A stretch of DNA of 64,000 bases from Parafannyhessea umbonata. GTDB lineage: Bacteria; Actinomycetota; Coriobacteriia; Coriobacteriales; Atopobiaceae. A program made the position numbers and the translations under genes. Of this stretch, positions 55,040 through 64,000 are shown in pieces; the stretch's first letter is position 1, and each line of letters opens with the position of its first letter. Location: positions 62,001 to 126,000 of the forward strand of contig NZ_JABAGR010000007.1 of NCBI RefSeq assembly GCF_012844235.1, read 5' to 3'. Below the pieces are notes generated by a model. That model was not told the DNA's origin and searched no databases. It was given only the letters and a program-made list of their open reading frames with translations.

Positions 55040-55975
55040 GTGACGGATAGCTCGCAGAGCATGAGGCAGGCCGCGCGGCTGGACCGCGTGCCCGACATCG
55101 TGGTCATCACCGGCATGTCCGGATCGGGCCGCACGCAGGCGATGCACGTGTTCGAGGACATGGGGTACTACTGCATCGATAACCTGCCGCCGCGGCTGAT
55201 ATTGGACATCGCGAACGTCGTGGGCATCAACTCCGGCGTCGGCAGGCACCTGGCGGTCACGTGCGACCTGCGCAGCCAGGGGCTGTTCGACGAGATGTTC
55301 GACGCGCTGCGCCAGCTGGGGGAGCACGAGCTCACCGTGAAGCTGCTGTTTCTGGACTGCTCGGACGAGGTGCTCATTCGCCGCTACAAGGAGACGCGCC
55401 GCCGCCACCCCATAGCGCTGCCCGGCGAGTCGCTGGAGAGCGCCATCGGCCGCGAGCGCGAGCAGCTCTCCGTGGTGCGCGACCGCGCCGACCTGGTGAT
55501 CGACACGTCGCGCATGCGCCCCGCCACGCTGCGCAGCAGGATCCGCCGCGCGTTCTCGGAGCTGACGGACCAGCAGCTGCTGGACGTGAGCGTGTACTCG
55601 TTCGGCTTCAAGCACGGCATGCCGGTGGAGGCGGACCTCATGATCGACGTGCGCTTCCTGCCGAACCCGTTCTACGACCCCACCATGCGCACCCTCACGG
55701 GAAACGACGACCCGGTGCGCGAGTTCGTGCTGGGAAACGACGTCACGAAGCGCTTCCTCGCCGCATGGGAGGGCCTGCTCGACGTGGTGATGCCGGGCTA
55801 CATCGCCGAGGGCAAGGCCCAGCTGTCCATCGCCATCGGCTGCACCGGAGGCCAGCACCGCAGCGTCGTGATCGCAAACACCACGGCAAACTACCTGCAG
55901 AGGCAGGGCTACCACGTTACGCTGTCGCACAGGGACCTCGCGCTGGCCGAGAAGGGCGCGGCGCCGCGCCCGTAG
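55040..55975 (+). CDS. rapZ: RNase adapter protein RapZ
   Basis: The 311-residue P-loop protein has GMSGSGRTQAMH near residue 27 (Walker A), DCSDEVLIRRYKETRRRHP near residue 113 and the C-terminal family core IGCTGGQHRSVV. In E. coli it targets an sRNA for decay; in Gram-positives it is linked to nucleotide-sugar control. I chose GTG at 55040 because GGGGAGG lies 9 bp upstream. whiA follows after 25 bp, the usual order in actinobacteria and firmicutes. Confidence 0.92.
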   Translation: MTDSSQSMRQAARLDRVPDIVVITGMSGSGRTQAMHVFEDMGYYCIDNLPPRLILDIANVVGINSGVGRHLAVTCDLRSQGLFDEMFDALRQLGEHELTVKLLFLDCSDEVLIRRYKETRRRHPIALPGESLESAIGREREQLSVVRDRADLVIDTSRMRPATLRSRIRRAFSELTDQQLLDVSVYSFGFKHGMPVEADLMIDVRFLPNPFYDPTMRTLTGNDDPVREFVLGNDVTKRFLAAWEGLLDVVMPGYIAEGKAQLSIAIGCTGGQHRSVVIANTTANYLQRQGYHVTLSHRDLALAEKGAAPRP

Positions 55976-56000
55976 CCGCGCCACGGGGGATGGGAAAGAG

Positions 56001-56945
56001 ATGTCGTTTACCGCGCAGGTCAAGGACGAGCTGTCGCGCGTGGAGGGGGAGTGCCCCCGCTGCGCGTACGCCCAGCTGTCCGCCATAACCCGCGTGTGCG
56101 GGACGCTGTCGTTTCGAGGCAGCGGACGCTACTCCATACGCGTCGCGACGGAGACCGGCGCCGTGGCACGCACGATGATCAAGCTCACGCACGAGCTGTT
56201 CGAGCTCGAGACGCCGCTCACCGTGCGCCACTCCAACCTGCACAAGACCAGAAACTACCTGATAGAGATCCCGGAGCAGGACGAGCTCGAGGACGACCTG
56301 GTGCAGCTGGGAATCCTGGAGCGGGGCCACGGCCTCACCTCCGGCGTGCCCGCGCGCCTTGTGGAGCGCGACTGCTGCAAGCGGGCGTACGTGCGCGGCG
56401 CGTTCATGGCGGGAGGCTTCATAGCGGACCCGCGCGGTGACTTCCACCTGGAGATAGCGGTGACGGGCGAGGAGTTCGCGCGTCAGCTCATGGGCATCAT
56501 GGCGGACCTGGGAGTCGAGGCGCGCCTGAACAGGCGCCGGGGGAGCTACGCCATCTACCTCAAGAGCTTCGACGAGATAGAGACGCTCCTGAGCGCCATG
56601 GGCGCCACGCGCACCGCGCAGGCGATAAACAACGTGCGGCGCGTGAAGTCGCTGAAGAACGACGTGAACCGGCGCGTGAACGCCGAGATCGCGAACCAGG
56701 CCCGCTCGACGGGCGCCGCGGCGGAGCAGCTGGAGCTCATCGCGCGGGCCGAGCGGCTGATAGGGCTGCGGGCGCTTCCGCCCGCGCTGAGGGAGTTCTG
56801 CCTGCTCAGGAAGGAGAACCCGGAGGTGTCGCTCGCCGCACTGGGCAAGAGGTGCAACCCCGTCTCCTCGAAGTCGGCCATGTATCATCGGGTGCTTCGT
56901 CTGCAACGTCTGGTAGAGGAGGCCGAGGGTACGGATGACCAATAA
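56001..56945 (+). CDS. whiA: WhiA DNA-binding protein
   Basis: This 314-residue protein combines a LAGLIDADG-like fold (about residues 95-200, RAYVRGAFMAGGFIADP) with a C-terminal helix-turn-helix (about 250-305, SLAALGKRCNPVSSKSAMYHRVLRL). WhiA controls sporulation in Streptomyces and cell division in Bacillus; here it would act in division or envelope control. GGGAAAGAG precedes the ATG. It ends the run begun at FemX. Confidence 0.95.
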   Translation: MSFTAQVKDELSRVEGECPRCAYAQLSAITRVCGTLSFRGSGRYSIRVATETGAVARTMIKLTHELFELETPLTVRHSNLHKTRNYLIEIPEQDELEDDLVQLGILERGHGLTSGVPARLVERDCCKRAYVRGAFMAGGFIADPRGDFHLEIAVTGEEFARQLMGIMADLGVEARLNRRRGSYAIYLKSFDEIETLLSAMGATRTAQAINNVRRVKSLKNDVNRRVNAEIANQARSTGAAAEQLELIARAERLIGLRALPPALREFCLLRKENPEVSLAALGKRCNPVSSKSAMYHRVLRLQRLVEEAEGTDDQ

Positions 56946-57048
56946 TCAGGAGTCATTCGCCCCGGCCGAGGTCGCCCGCTCTTCTCGCCCATCTGGGCTT
57001 TTGGTGCCGTTCGCCGAAAAAATGCCCACAAATACATGGACAACCCAG

Positions 57049-57100
57049 TTTGTTACCGACATTTTTCGCCGATGAGTGTCTTTGCGAATTTGTTACGGAC
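57049..57100 (+). repeat. direct repeats upstream of gap
   Basis: TTTGTTAC followed by C or G and GAC occurs at 57049-57060 and 57089-57100, exactly 40 bp apart (about four helical turns). TTCGCCGA also occurs twice in this stretch. A possible -10 (TAAAAT at 57111) lies downstream. They are candidate sites for a glycolytic regulator. Confidence 0.5.
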
Positions 57101-57185
57101 GAAAGTGGGTAAAATGCAAGGCAGTGCAAGTTCTTGCTGGTCGGCTCGGGGAAGGGCCTCGGGCGGCCTCGCGAAAGGAGTAAGC

Positions 57186-58211
57186 ATGGCAGTTAAGGTT
57201 GCAATCAACGGCTTTGGCCGCATCGGTCGTCTGGCCTTCCGTCAGATGTTCGGTCACGAGGGCTCCGAGATCGTCGCAATCAACGACCTCACCTCCCCGG
57301 AGATGCTCGCATACCTGCTGAAGTATGACTCTACGCAGGGCAACTACTCTCGCGACCACGAGGTTACCGCCGGTGAGGACTCCATTACCGTCGACGGCAA
57401 GACCATTAAGATTTACAAGGAGGCTGACGCCAACAACCTGCCTTGGGGCGAGCTCGGCGTCGACGTCGTCCTCGAGTGCACCGGCTTCTACACCTCCAAG
57501 GCCAAGTCTCAGGCTCACCTGAACGCTGGCGCCAAGAAGGTCGTCATCTCCGCTCCCGCGGGCAACGACCTCAAGACCATCGTCTACAACGTCAACCACG
57601 AGACGCTGACCGCTGACGACGACATCATCTCCGCCGCCTCCTGCACCACCAACTGCCTCGCCCCGATGGCCAAGGGCCTGAACGACTTCGCGCCGATCGT
57701 CTCCGGCATCATGACGACCATTCACGCCTACACCGGCGACCAGATGATTCTTGACGGCCCGCAGCGCAAGGGCAACTTCCGTCGCAGCCGTGCCGGCGCG
57801 GAGAACATCGTCCCGAACACCACCGGTGCCGCCAAGGCTATCGGCCTGGTTCTCCCCGAGCTCAACGGCAAGCTCATCGGTGCCGCCCAGCGCGTCCCGA
57901 CGCCGACCGGATCGCTCACCAACCTCTACGCCGTCGTCGACAAGGAGGTCACCGTCGAGGGCGTCAACGCCGCGATGAAGGCCTACTCCGAGAAGATCCC
58001 CGAGACCTTCGGTTACAACGAGGACCAGATCGTCTCTCGCGACATCGTCGGCATGACCTATGGCTCGCTGTTCGACGCCACCCAGACCATGGTCAACCCG
58101 CTTGGCAACGGCCAGAGCCTCGTCCAGGTCACCTCTTGGTACGACAACGAGAACTCCTTCACCTCCCAGATGGTCCGCACCATCAAGTACTTCGAGAAGT
58201 TCGTCGCCTAG
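57186..58211 (+). CDS. gap: glyceraldehyde-3-phosphate dehydrogenase
   Basis: The 341-residue glycolytic enzyme has the NAD fold [13 protein letters not shown], catalytic Cys153 in [12 protein letters not shown], and STQGNY and WYDNENS signatures. It is the type I phosphorylating form. GAAAGGAG precedes the ATG; the 50 upstream codons are not coding. Codons favour GTC, ATC and AAG strongly. A terminator-like hairpin separates it from pgk. Confidence 0.97.
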   Translation: MAVKVAINGFGRIGRLAFRQMFGHEGSEIVAINDLTSPEMLAYLLKYDSTQGNYSRDHEVTAGEDSITVDGKTIKIYKEADANNLPWGELGVDVVLECTGFYTSKAKSQAHLNAGAKKVVISAPAGNDLKTIVYNVNHETLTADDDIISAASCTTNCLAPMAKGLNDFAPIVSGIMTTIHAYTGDQMILDGPQRKGNFRRSRAGAENIVPNTTGAAKAIGLVLPELNGKLIGAAQRVPTPTGSLTNLYAVVDKEVTVEGVNAAMKAYSEKIPETFGYNEDQIVSRDIVGMTYGSLFDATQTMVNPLGNGQSLVQVTSWYDNENSFTSQMVRTIKYFEKFVA

Positions 58212-58234
58212 TGACGCGCTCGCTCTAGGTAATC

Positions 58235-58285
58235 AAAGGGGTGCGGTCGCAGGTCCAAGGGCCGCGGCCGCGCCCCTTTTGTCTT
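58235..58285 (+). terminator. terminator between gap and pgk
   Basis: A 12-bp stem with one G-U pair (58235-58246 with 58268-58279) is followed by TGTCTT. It lies within a probable gap-pgk-tpiA transcript, so partial read-through could make gap mRNA more abundant. Confidence 0.75.
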
Positions 58286-58319
58286 GCAGGCAGTCCAAAT
58301 TCGTAAGGAGTGTGCAAGT

Positions 58320-59511
<1,192 letters not shown>

Positions 59512-59519
<8 letters not shown>

Positions 59520-60276
59520 CCGTATGATCGCAGGCAACTGGAAGATGAACGAGACCTACACCGAGGGCGTCGTCCTCGCGCAGGGTCTTGCGAAGGAGCT
59601 CGCTGACGGCACCGGCGACGTCGACGTCGTCGTCTGCCCGCCCGCCGTCGACCTCAAGGGCGTCGCCGAGGTCATCGAGCAGGAGAACGCCCCCTTCGCG
59701 CTCGGCGCCCAGAACGTCTACTGGGAGGAGTCCGGCGCCTACACCGGCGAGACCGCTCCGAACATGCTGACGAACATCGGCGCAACGTACTGCATCATCG
59801 GTCACTCCGAGCGCCGCGGCTACTTCGGCGAGACCGACGAGGACATCAACAAGAAGGCCAAGGCCCTGATGGCTCACGACATCGTTCCCATCAGCTGCTG
59901 CGGCGAGCCCCTCGAGGTCCGCGAGGCCGGCAAGCACGTCGAGTTCGTCGTCGACCAGATCAAGAAGGACACCGAGGGCCTCGAGATCGCCGACCCCTCG
60001 AAGTACGTCGTCGCCTACGAGCCCATCTGGGCCATCGGCACCGGCAAGACCGCCACTGCCGACGACGCTCAGGAGGTCTGCGGCGCCATCCGCAAGACCC
60101 TCGCCGACATCTTCGGCAAGGAGACCGCCGACGGCATCCGCGTCCTCTACGGCGGCTCTGCGAAGCCCAACAACGTCGCTGGCTTCCTCGAGAAGGAGGA
60201 CGTCGACGGTGCCCTCGTGGGTGGCGCGTCCCTCAAGGCGGATTCCTTCGCCGCCATGGTGAAGGCTGCCATGTAG
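59512..60276 (+). CDS. tpiA: triosephosphate isomerase
   Basis: This 254-residue barrel has AGNWKMN at the start (catalytic Lys), His98 in GHSERR, Glu170 in AYEPIWAIGTG and the LYGGSAKPNN and GALVGGASL phosphate loops. I used the ATG at 59512, overlapping the pgk stop. A hairpin terminator follows 94 bp after the stop. Confidence 0.97.
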
Positions 60277-60369
60277 CCTTCGCTCTGCGAAGAAGCAGGG
60301 GAGAAGAGCAAGTCACGGGGCCATAGCTCCAACGCCTGTGTTATTCTCTTCTGTCGTGTGAAGCAAGTT

Positions 60370-60405
60370 AGGCTGGCGTCGCACATGCGATGCCAGCCTT
60401 TTTCT
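60370..60405 (+). terminator. terminator after tpiA, before secG
   Basis: AGGCTGGC and GCCAGCCT form an 8-bp outer stem with a further 5-bp inner stem across one mismatch, followed by five T residues. It ends only about 15 bp before the secG start, inside the secG leader, and could attenuate secG. Confidence 0.75.
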
Positions 60406-60418
60406 AAAGGAGAACCAC

Positions 60419-60670
60419 GTGGGCGCACTCAATGTATTCCTTCTGATCGTTCTTGCCGTGTCTGCCGTGCTTACGATCATCCTCATCCTCATGCACTCGG
60501 GCAAGGGCACGGGCGTCTCGGACATGATCGCGTCGTCCATGTACAACTCTGCCGCCGGCTCGGGCATCTGGGAGAAGAACCTCGATCGCCTGACGGTCAT
60601 CACCGCCATCGTCTTTGGCGTCACCATCTGCATCCTTGCGCTCACCTTCCCTGTCGGGACTATCGGCTAG
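60419..60670 (+). CDS. secG: preprotein translocase subunit SecG
   Basis: The 83-residue membrane protein has two hydrophobic segments (4-25 and 58-76) and the cytoplasmic loop HSGKGTGVSD typical of SecG, which aids SecYEG export. The GTG at 60419 follows AAAGGAG. The order gap-pgk-tpiA-secG is conserved in many actinobacteria and firmicutes. A terminator follows. Confidence 0.92.
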   Translation: MGALNVFLLIVLAVSAVLTIILILMHSGKGTGVSDMIASSMYNSAAGSGIWEKNLDRLTVITAIVFGVTICILALTFPVGTIG

Positions 60671-60693
60671 GATTCAGAGCATCTCAAAGAGCA

Positions 60694-60726
60694 GGGGGCG
60701 TCCGCTTGTGCGGGCGCCCCCTTTAG
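60694..60726 (+). terminator. terminator of secG
   Basis: A 12-bp stem with one G-U pair (60694-60705 with 60710-60721), loop TTGT, then TTT. A classic intrinsic terminator. Confidence 0.85.
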
Positions 60727-61160
60727 TTATGCGGCTGCGCTGCCTAGGTCTAGGTAACGCGATGCCCATGTACGCCATGCCACTTTCACGCGAGCTCTTC
60801 TCGTGCGATGCGCTTGCGACAGGCGATTCCTCTGTGAAAGACGGGGTACGCGCACACGGTAAACGATGTGTTTCTCAACCATCGGAGACTTGTTTCCTAC
60901 CGTTTCTAATATTTCACACATGTAAACTTTGCCCGTCGCTAATCATTTGAAATCCAGCTGTTCGATTTGGAAAACAGCAGCGTACGGCCATGATTAGGTC
61001 AATATTTCCTTTGTCATGATAAGACCGGCCAGATATTATCGTTTGCATTGGCATGCATATTGAACGAAAATCAAAAAAGTCGGATAGGGGTCTTCGACCC
61101 ACGCCGGCAAGGGCGGCCAGGCGTTGCCACTGGTCGTGAAGTCGGAAATAGGAGGATAGT
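60727..61160. other. gene-free leader of the opp operon
   Basis: This 430-bp region is clearly more AT-rich than the rest. I see no believable gene; a 64-codon minus frame has no ribosome site. It holds the opp promoter and an inverted repeat (GCTGTT at 60957-60962, AACAGC at 60973-60978) that might be an operator. The leader after the promoter is about 115 nt. Confidence 0.5.
61011..61039 (+). promoter_or_regulatory. promoter of the opp operon
   Basis: TTGTCA at 61011-61016 and TATTAT at 61034-61039 with a 17-bp spacer match consensus at 5 of 6 positions each. The first gene starts 121 bp downstream. Confidence 0.8.
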
Positions 61161-62789
61161 ATGGCAGACAAGCTCATGATGGGCCGTCGCTCCTTCGTGA
61201 AGGGCGGCCTGGCCGCAAGCGCACTCACTGCGCTCGCAGCCTGTGGCAAGAAGAGCGATTCCGGTGCGTCCGGTTCGAACGACGGCAGCATGAAGTTCTA
61301 CATCAACGACCCCGTCGCTATCGACCCCTACAACACCCAGGAGTCCGAGGGCACGCAGGTCGAGCACATCCTCTTCGACTCGCTTTGCGACTATGACTGG
61401 GACAAGGAGGAGGTCGTTCCGAAGGCCGCCGAGTCCTGGGAGGTCAACGACGACGCCACTGAGTTCACCTTCCACCTGGTGAAGGGCGCGAAGTTCCACA
61501 ACGGCGACAAGGTCACCGCGGCGGACTTCAAGCGCGGCTGGGAGCGCATCTGCGACCCCAAGATGCCGACTCCGTCCGAGATCAACTACCACCTCGCTCC
61601 GGTCGTCGGCTACGACGAGATGCAGAAGGGTACCGCCAAGGAGCTCTCTGGCGTCACCTGCCCCGATGACAACACCCTCGTCGTGAAGCTGAGCGCCCCG
61701 ATGGCAGACTTCCCGTACATCTGCTGCCACCCCGCTCTTGCCCCGGTCCCCAAGGCCGCGACTGATGACCCCAAGAAGTTCCTGACCAAGCCCATCGGCA
61801 ACGGCCCCTTCATGATGGTCGGCAAGTGGGAGTCTGGCCAGTACATCAACGTCAAGCGCTTTGAGGACTACTATGGCAAGAAGCCTTCGCTGAAGAAGAT
61901 CTACTTCTCCATCCAGAAGGACCCGCAGACCGCCTTCAACGAGTTCGAGGCGGGCAACATGGACTTCACGTCCATTCCGACCGGCCGCATCAAGGACACG
62001 CAAAAGAAGTACGGCAAGTCCAAGGACGGCTATACCTGCACCCCTAAGCACCAGGTCATCACCGGTGCCGAGACGTCGATCTACTACCTGACGCTCAACC
62101 TGAACGACGAGACCATGAAGGACCTGAACGTCCGCAAGGCCATGTCGCTCGCCATTGACCGTCAGAAGATCATCGACAAGCTGTTCGAGGGCACCCGTAA
62201 GCCTGCAACGAGCTTCGTGCCGCCCATCATCGACGACAACGAGAAGGACCTCTGGGAGTTCTCGAAGTACGACAAGGATGCCGCGAAGAAGATCGTCGAC
62301 GAGAACAACCTCGCCGGCAAGGAGATCACCCTCTCCTACAACTCCGGTGGTGGCCACGAGGACATCATGTCCGTCATCCAGGACAACCTGGAGGCCGTCG
62401 GCTTCAAGGTGAAGCAGTCCTCCATGGAGTGGGCAAGCTATCTGACCGCGCTTTCTGGCGGCAAGTATCAGGTCGGTCGTCTGGGCTGGATCGCAGACTA
62501 TCCCACCATGGACAACTTCATCTACCCCAACTTCTACAGCACCGCTGACAACAACTACGCCAAGTACGTCAACACCGACGTGGACAAGGCTATTGATGCC
62601 GCGCGCCAGGTCACGGACGACGACGAGCGTAGGGAGAAGTACCGCGAGATCAACCAGATGATCGCCAAGGACCTTCCGGTCATCCCCATCATGTTCTACT
62701 CGCACAACCACGTCGCATCCGACAAGCTTGCGAGCTTCTACTATGACCCGCAGGGCAAGGCGGACTTCGCGAACGCAAAGCTTGCGTAG
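61161..62789 (+). CDS. oligopeptide ABC transporter binding lipoprotein
   Basis: This 542-residue extracellular SBP_bac_5 family protein has a Tat-like start (GRRSFVKGG) and a lipobox LAAC at about residues 25-28, then the OppA fold (AAESWEVNDDATEFTFHLVKGAKFHNGDKVTAADF). It captures peptides for import. GGAGGATAGT precedes the ATG. Codon use (GTC, CTC, AAG) marks high expression. The permease gene follows after a hairpin. Ligand could be di-, tri- or oligopeptides. Confidence 0.9.
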   Translation: MADKLMMGRRSFVKGGLAASALTALAACGKKSDSGASGSNDGSMKFYINDPVAIDPYNTQESEGTQVEHILFDSLCDYDWDKEEVVPKAAESWEVNDDATEFTFHLVKGAKFHNGDKVTAADFKRGWERICDPKMPTPSEINYHLAPVVGYDEMQKGTAKELSGVTCPDDNTLVVKLSAPMADFPYICCHPALAPVPKAATDDPKKFLTKPIGNGPFMMVGKWESGQYINVKRFEDYYGKKPSLKKIYFSIQKDPQTAFNEFEAGNMDFTSIPTGRIKDTQKKYGKSKDGYTCTPKHQVITGAETSIYYLTLNLNDETMKDLNVRKAMSLAIDRQKIIDKLFEGTRKPATSFVPPIIDDNEKDLWEFSKYDKDAAKKIVDENNLAGKEITLSYNSGGGHEDIMSVIQDNLEAVGFKVKQSSMEWASYLTALSGGKYQVGRLGWIADYPTMDNFIYPNFYSTADNNYAKYVNTDVDKAIDAARQVTDDDERREKYREINQMIAKDLPVIPIMFYSHNHVASDKLASFYYDPQGKADFANAKLA

Positions 62790-62829
62790 CAGGGCGTCGG
62801 CCTAATGTCGTAGTTCCTTAGACCTTTTT

Positions 62830-62870
62830 GCGTGGGGCATCGGAGACCCGGTGTCCCACGCTACTCTTTT
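62830..62870 (+). terminator. hairpin between binding protein and permease genes
   Basis: GCGTGGG (62830-62836) pairs with CCCACGC (62855-62861), with further internal pairs, and is followed by TACTCTTTT. It probably limits read-through so that the binding protein is made in excess. A possible extra -10, TATACT, lies at 62948-62953. Confidence 0.7.
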
Positions 62871-63036
62871 CGAAACGCGTTTTTGCAGCAATATGGCCAT
62901 TTGAATAACGCATGCCCACATTGGAATTTCAAGAATTGTCACTTGGCTATACTGACTATTGTTTGGATCTTGTCGGAAGGGGTTGCACCGAGGGATTCAA
63001 TGCGCATCTGTTGGACAAAACAAGGGGATTCCTAGT

Positions 63037-64000
63037 ATGGGAAAATACATTCTCAAACGAGTTCTCCAGTTCATACCCGTGTTCCTGGGTGTGACGCTCA
63101 TTCTCTTTGCGTTGGAGAACATCGTGCCAGGCGATCCGGTCAAGCTCATGGCGGGTGAGAAGAAGCTCGATCCCCAGACCGAGCTCAACCTTCGCGTCAC
63201 GTACCACCTCGTCGAGACCGACGCCAACGGCAAGCCAATCCGCGACAGCAAGGGCAACACGGTGCCCACGCCGCTGTGGAAGCGCTACGGCCTGTACGTC
63301 AACGGTCTTCTCCACGGAGACCTCGGCACGTCGTACCAGCGCAAGGGCCAGTCCGTCGCCTCCATCCTTGCGGCGAAGTACCCGTACACCATCAGGCTCT
63401 CGATAGTGGCCATCATCATAGAGACCGTCGTGGGCATTGGCGCGGGCATGGTCTCCGCACTGAAGAGATACTCGTTCTGGGACATCCTCGTGACGCTCGT
63501 AACGTCGATCATGGTGGCGATGCCCGCGTTCTGGCTCGGCATGCTGTTGCAGCTGTTCTTCGGAATCTTCCTGAAGGACTCTACGGGCGGAGGGTTCTAC
63601 CTGCCGATCTCCGGTGCGGGCGGCCCCGCGGCCGAGTTCGATGACTGGGTGTACTACATCCTCCCCGCCATCACGCTCGCGGCCGTCTCCACGGCGTACA
63701 CCGCGCGCATCATGCGCTCGCAGCTGCTCGAGGTCATGAACCAGGACTACATCAGGACCGCCCGCGCAAAGGGCCTCTCCCGCAGGGACGTCATCTGGCA
63801 CCACGCGCTCAAGAACGCCCTCATCCCCGTCGTCACCTACATCGGCATCGACTTCGGCGGCATGATGGCGGGCGCCATCCTCACCGAGACGGTCTTCAAC
63901 TGGCCTGGCGTCGGCTTCGAGACCTACCGCGCCATCACGCAGCGCGACTGGCCCATCGTCATGGGATCCGTGACGGTCATCGTCGTGGTCGTCATGGTCA
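63037..64000 (+). CDS. oligopeptide ABC permease, OppB-like (partial)
   Basis: The gene runs off the right edge; 321 codons are visible. The protein has an N-terminal membrane segment (KYILKRVLQFIPVFLGVTLILF) and the domain PGDP motif near residue 31, then five or more segments and the EAA loop MNQDYIRTARAKGLSRRDVIWHHALKNALIPVVTY (residues about 232-270), which contacts the ATPase. AAGGGGA precedes the ATG. OppC, D and F genes should follow outside the window. Confidence 0.92.
   Translation, partial: MGKYILKRVLQFIPVFLGVTLILFALENIVPGDPVKLMAGEKKLDPQTELNLRVTYHLVETDANGKPIRDSKGNTVPTPLWKRYGLYVNGLLHGDLGTSYQRKGQSVASILAAKYPYTIRLSIVAIIIETVVGIGAGMVSALKRYSFWDILVTLVTSIMVAMPAFWLGMLLQLFFGIFLKDSTGGGFYLPISGAGGPAAEFDDWVYYILPAITLAAVSTAYTARIMRSQLLEVMNQDYIRTARAKGLSRRDVIWHHALKNALIPVVTYIGIDFGGMMAGAILTETVFNWPGVGFETYRAITQRDWPIVMGSVTVIVVVVMV

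Noticed and set aside
49790-56086. A 2098-codon open frame on the minus strand across hisI-whiA
   Set aside because: It is fully antisense to six well-supported genes; long antisense frames are common in high-GC DNA with strong third-position bias. Its sequence is low-complexity (His, Arg, Ala, Gly rich).
60315-60345. GGGGCCATAGCTC, resembling the 5' end of a tRNA gene
   Set aside because: Only the first 13 bases look like a tRNA acceptor/D-arm; no anticodon or T arm follows, and the terminator after tpiA comes next.
60727-60921. 64-codon minus-strand frame in the opp leader
   Set aside because: No ribosome site, atypical codon use and no recognisable features.

Overview
The window is a dense, high-GC stretch of chromosome with short intergenic gaps, strong G/C at third codon positions and purine-rich ribosome binding sites. 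The gene set (WhiA beside RapZ, a four-domain ribosomal protein S1, MocR-type PdxR next to pdxST, ornithine/D-Asp style cell-wall genes, sortase pili, several Fe-S flavoproteins, no respiratory genes) suggests an anaerobic host-associated actinobacterium of the Coriobacteriia, probably Atopobiaceae (Olsenella-like). This placement is inferred from gene content, not from a database search. I see no rRNA, tRNA, CRISPR array, insertion sequence or prophage.

Layout. 0.4-11 kb: a small unknown gene, a Na+/H+ antiporter, a zinc-dependent phospholipase C-like gene, mntP, polA-rnhA, an HMA-domain protein, then a minus-strand cluster of a HAD hydrolase, a UPF0597/L-cysteine desulfidase-like enzyme and a membrane protein. 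11-17.3 kb: rpsA, a zinc-ribbon membrane protein, coaE, a lytic transglycosylase, uvrB and a convergent CxxC membrane protein. 17.4-21.8 kb: an Amadori-product (fructosamine) utilisation locus made of a GntR regulator, a YfcC-type transporter, an FrlB-like deglycase and an FrlD-like kinase, with a palindromic operator on the transporter promoter. 21.9-25 kb: a 1019-residue GltD-like iron-sulfur flavoprotein. 25.4-29.8 kb: a pilus locus of two related pilins and a class C sortase. 29.7-33.5 kb (minus): apbC/mrp and two FAD oxidoreductases. 34.3-37.4 kb: pdxST with divergent pdxR. 37.5-41 kb: uvrA and ybaK.

41.2-49.8 kb holds histidine biosynthesis, hisZG(fused)-D-C-B-H-A-F, then a FemX-like gene and hisI. 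The first gene is a fusion of the HisZ regulatory subunit with short-form HisG, the most unusual protein in the window. hisI leads into murJ, a D-aspartate-ligase-like ATP-grasp gene, uvrC, rapZ and whiA, so cell-wall, DNA-repair and cell-envelope-regulation genes share one tight plus-strand run. 57-60.7 kb is central glycolysis (gap, pgk, tpiA) and secG. The window ends in an oligopeptide ABC importer: a Tat-like lipoprotein binding protein and a permease cut by the right edge.

Themes: all three uvrABC excinuclease genes and polA lie within 51 kb, and uvrA and uvrB share a LexA-box-like motif. Highly expressed genes (rpsA, gap, pgk, tpiA, the binding protein) show a visibly different synonymous codon choice. 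Hairpins stand between gap and pgk, before secG, and between the binding protein and permease genes, where they could set graded expression. I did not find a clear new defence or mobile system. The best candidates for something undescribed are the HisZ-HisG fusion, the YfcC-linked frl locus with its operator, and the large Fe-S flavoprotein.
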